DNA of 64,000 nucleotides from Vibrio scophthalmi LMG 19158 (lineage in GTDB: Bacteria; Pseudomonadota; Gammaproteobacteria; Enterobacterales; Vibrionaceae): positions 1 through 64,000 of the forward strand of contig NZ_AFWE01000112.1 in the NCBI RefSeq assembly GCF_000222585.1, written 5' to 3'. A model generated the notes under the pieces. The model saw only the letters and a program-made list of their open reading frames with translations. It was not told the DNA's origin and searched no databases. Below are positions 63,395 through 64,000 of the stretch, in pieces; position 1 is the first letter of the stretch; the number at the start of each line of letters is the position of its first letter. The position numbers and the translations under genes were made by a program.

Positions 63395-64000
63395 TTACTT
63401 GTTTGGCATTGGCAGTATTTCGAACATGCCATCAAACTTATCTAAGGTGCCAGCAAGCTGTTCTAGTAGTGCTGTATCGCCTTTCACACCTGCTTGGCCT
63501 GATTTAAAGAGTGCTTCTAGTGTTGTTTCACCGAGTACGACTTTAGTGAAGTCGGCTTTGTTGATGATCAGTTCAAAGTCAACGTTTGGCAGCTTATCGA
63601 CCTCAATATTTGCCATATTGGCATTAGACACTTCACCGTAGTAACGCTCATCAAGATCTGGGTGGTAAACACCAAAGTTGAAATTGAGATCCGCCGCTTC
63701 TGCTTTTGGTGCGTTCAGGCTAACGGCAATAAAGTCTAAGAACATTCCCGTTGGCGTGTTGGCAATGACATCTGGTGAGGCGATCTTGATAGACTCTTGG
63801 ATTTCACCAGTACGCAATTCAACTGCACCTTGTAAGTAACTATTGCGCCATGCCATAGTTTCAGATTGATAACCTTGTTGTTCAAAACTGTCTGCGAGTG
63901 CAAAACGGTAATCGATGTTATTCGGCAGACATTGCACTAGGTCGTTAAACAACTGCGATGCTTGCTGATATTCCCCTGCATTGAAATGCGTCATACCGGC
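63395..64000 (-). CDS. Alkyl sulfatase, C-terminal part only (runs off the window)
   Basis: C-terminal 200 residues of a protein that continues past the right edge; the frame is open to 64000, so the methionine at 63994 is internal. The segment FNAGEYQQASQLFNDLVQCLP, then RFALADSFEQQGYQSETMAW and RNSYLQGAVELR, matches the dimerisation domain of SdsA1-type alkyl sulfatases, and the last 120 residues form the SCP2-like C-terminal domain (LNFNFGVYHPDLDERYYGEV, GETTLEALFKSGQAGVKGD). The metallo-beta-lactamase catalytic domain is outside the window, so activity cannot be judged. The enzyme hydrolyses alkyl sulfates such as dodecyl sulfate. Confidence 0.85.
   Translation of the reverse strand, partial: AGMTHFNAGEYQQASQLFNDLVQCLPNNIDYRFALADSFEQQGYQSETMAWRNSYLQGAVELRTGEIQESIKIASPDVIANTPTGMFLDFIAVSLNAPKAEAADLNFNFGVYHPDLDERYYGEVSNANMANIEVDKLPNVDFELIINKADFTKVVLGETTLEALFKSGQAGVKGDTALLEQLAGTLDKFDGMFEILPMPNK

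Noticed and set aside
1-64000. Prophage, integron, transposon or CRISPR content
   Set aside because: No integrase, transposase, attC-like array, phage structural gene or regularly spaced repeat was seen; gene content is ordinary chromosomal.

Overview
The window reads as ordinary gammaproteobacterial DNA of Vibrio type, probably from the smaller chromosome. The clues are a Vibrio-style Lpp, a DUF2999 protein, a ShyA-type endopeptidase, a single-domain cold-shock protein, a norR/norVW island and a creBCD locus, with dense short operons and strong hairpin terminators between convergent genes. This assignment is inference from gene content. No rRNA, tRNA, CRISPR array, transposase or integrase was seen.

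Layout. 1-3.9 kb: lpp, a DEAD-box helicase and a DUF3137/LemA pair. 4-8.9 kb: a catabolic cluster (enolase-superfamily enzyme, BCCT transporter, FAD oxidoreductase, divergent GntR regulator). 9-18.5 kb: a Gate-domain membrane protein, DUF1275, a GFA protein, a CBM48-like protein, a ShyA-type peptidase, AraC and PEBP genes, a RodA paralogue and a cold-shock gene. 18.8-25 kb: LysR, peroxiredoxin and NTF2 genes, then a nucleoside locus (oxidoreductase-nupC, Crp/Fnr regulator, nucleoside phosphorylase). 25-32 kb: kch, a CorA/ZntB transporter, three small membrane proteins, a periplasmic amidohydrolase and LysR. 32.3-33.7 kb: a diguanylate cyclase gene split by a frameshift at a T8 run. 33.9-38.2 kb: creB-creC-creD plus DUF2809 and a 38-codon ORF. 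38.3-42.8 kb: norWV and divergent norR. 42.9-46.8 kb: small or poorly known genes. 46.8-50.5 kb: a Sel1/MORN/MORN exported-protein operon. 50.7-53.7 kb: purine permease plus guanine deaminase behind a PurR box. 53.8-55.4 kb: LysR and GST. 56-59.9 kb: a second sugar-acid cluster (split UxaA, EamA transporter, second enolase-superfamily enzyme). 60-64 kb: ybiI, two CBS/DUF21 proteins and the C-terminal part of an alkyl sulfatase.

How the parts work together. Control sequences can be read directly for several loci. norVW has a sigma-54 promoter and three GT-N7-AC NorR sites. creD has four CTCCA repeats at an exact 11-bp period. The purine operon has a perfect PurR palindrome over its -35. The two nucleoside promoters share a 13-base operator-like palindrome at almost the same distance from their genes, with a Crp/Fnr regulator gene between them. 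Both enolase-superfamily clusters combine a CRP-like site with a TTGT-N3-ACAA palindrome, and their two enolase-superfamily proteins keep all metal and catalytic residues in the same numerical register. The most likely undescribed biology is the BCCT/FAD/enolase-superfamily pathway, the nucleoside regulon and the Sel1/MORN operon.
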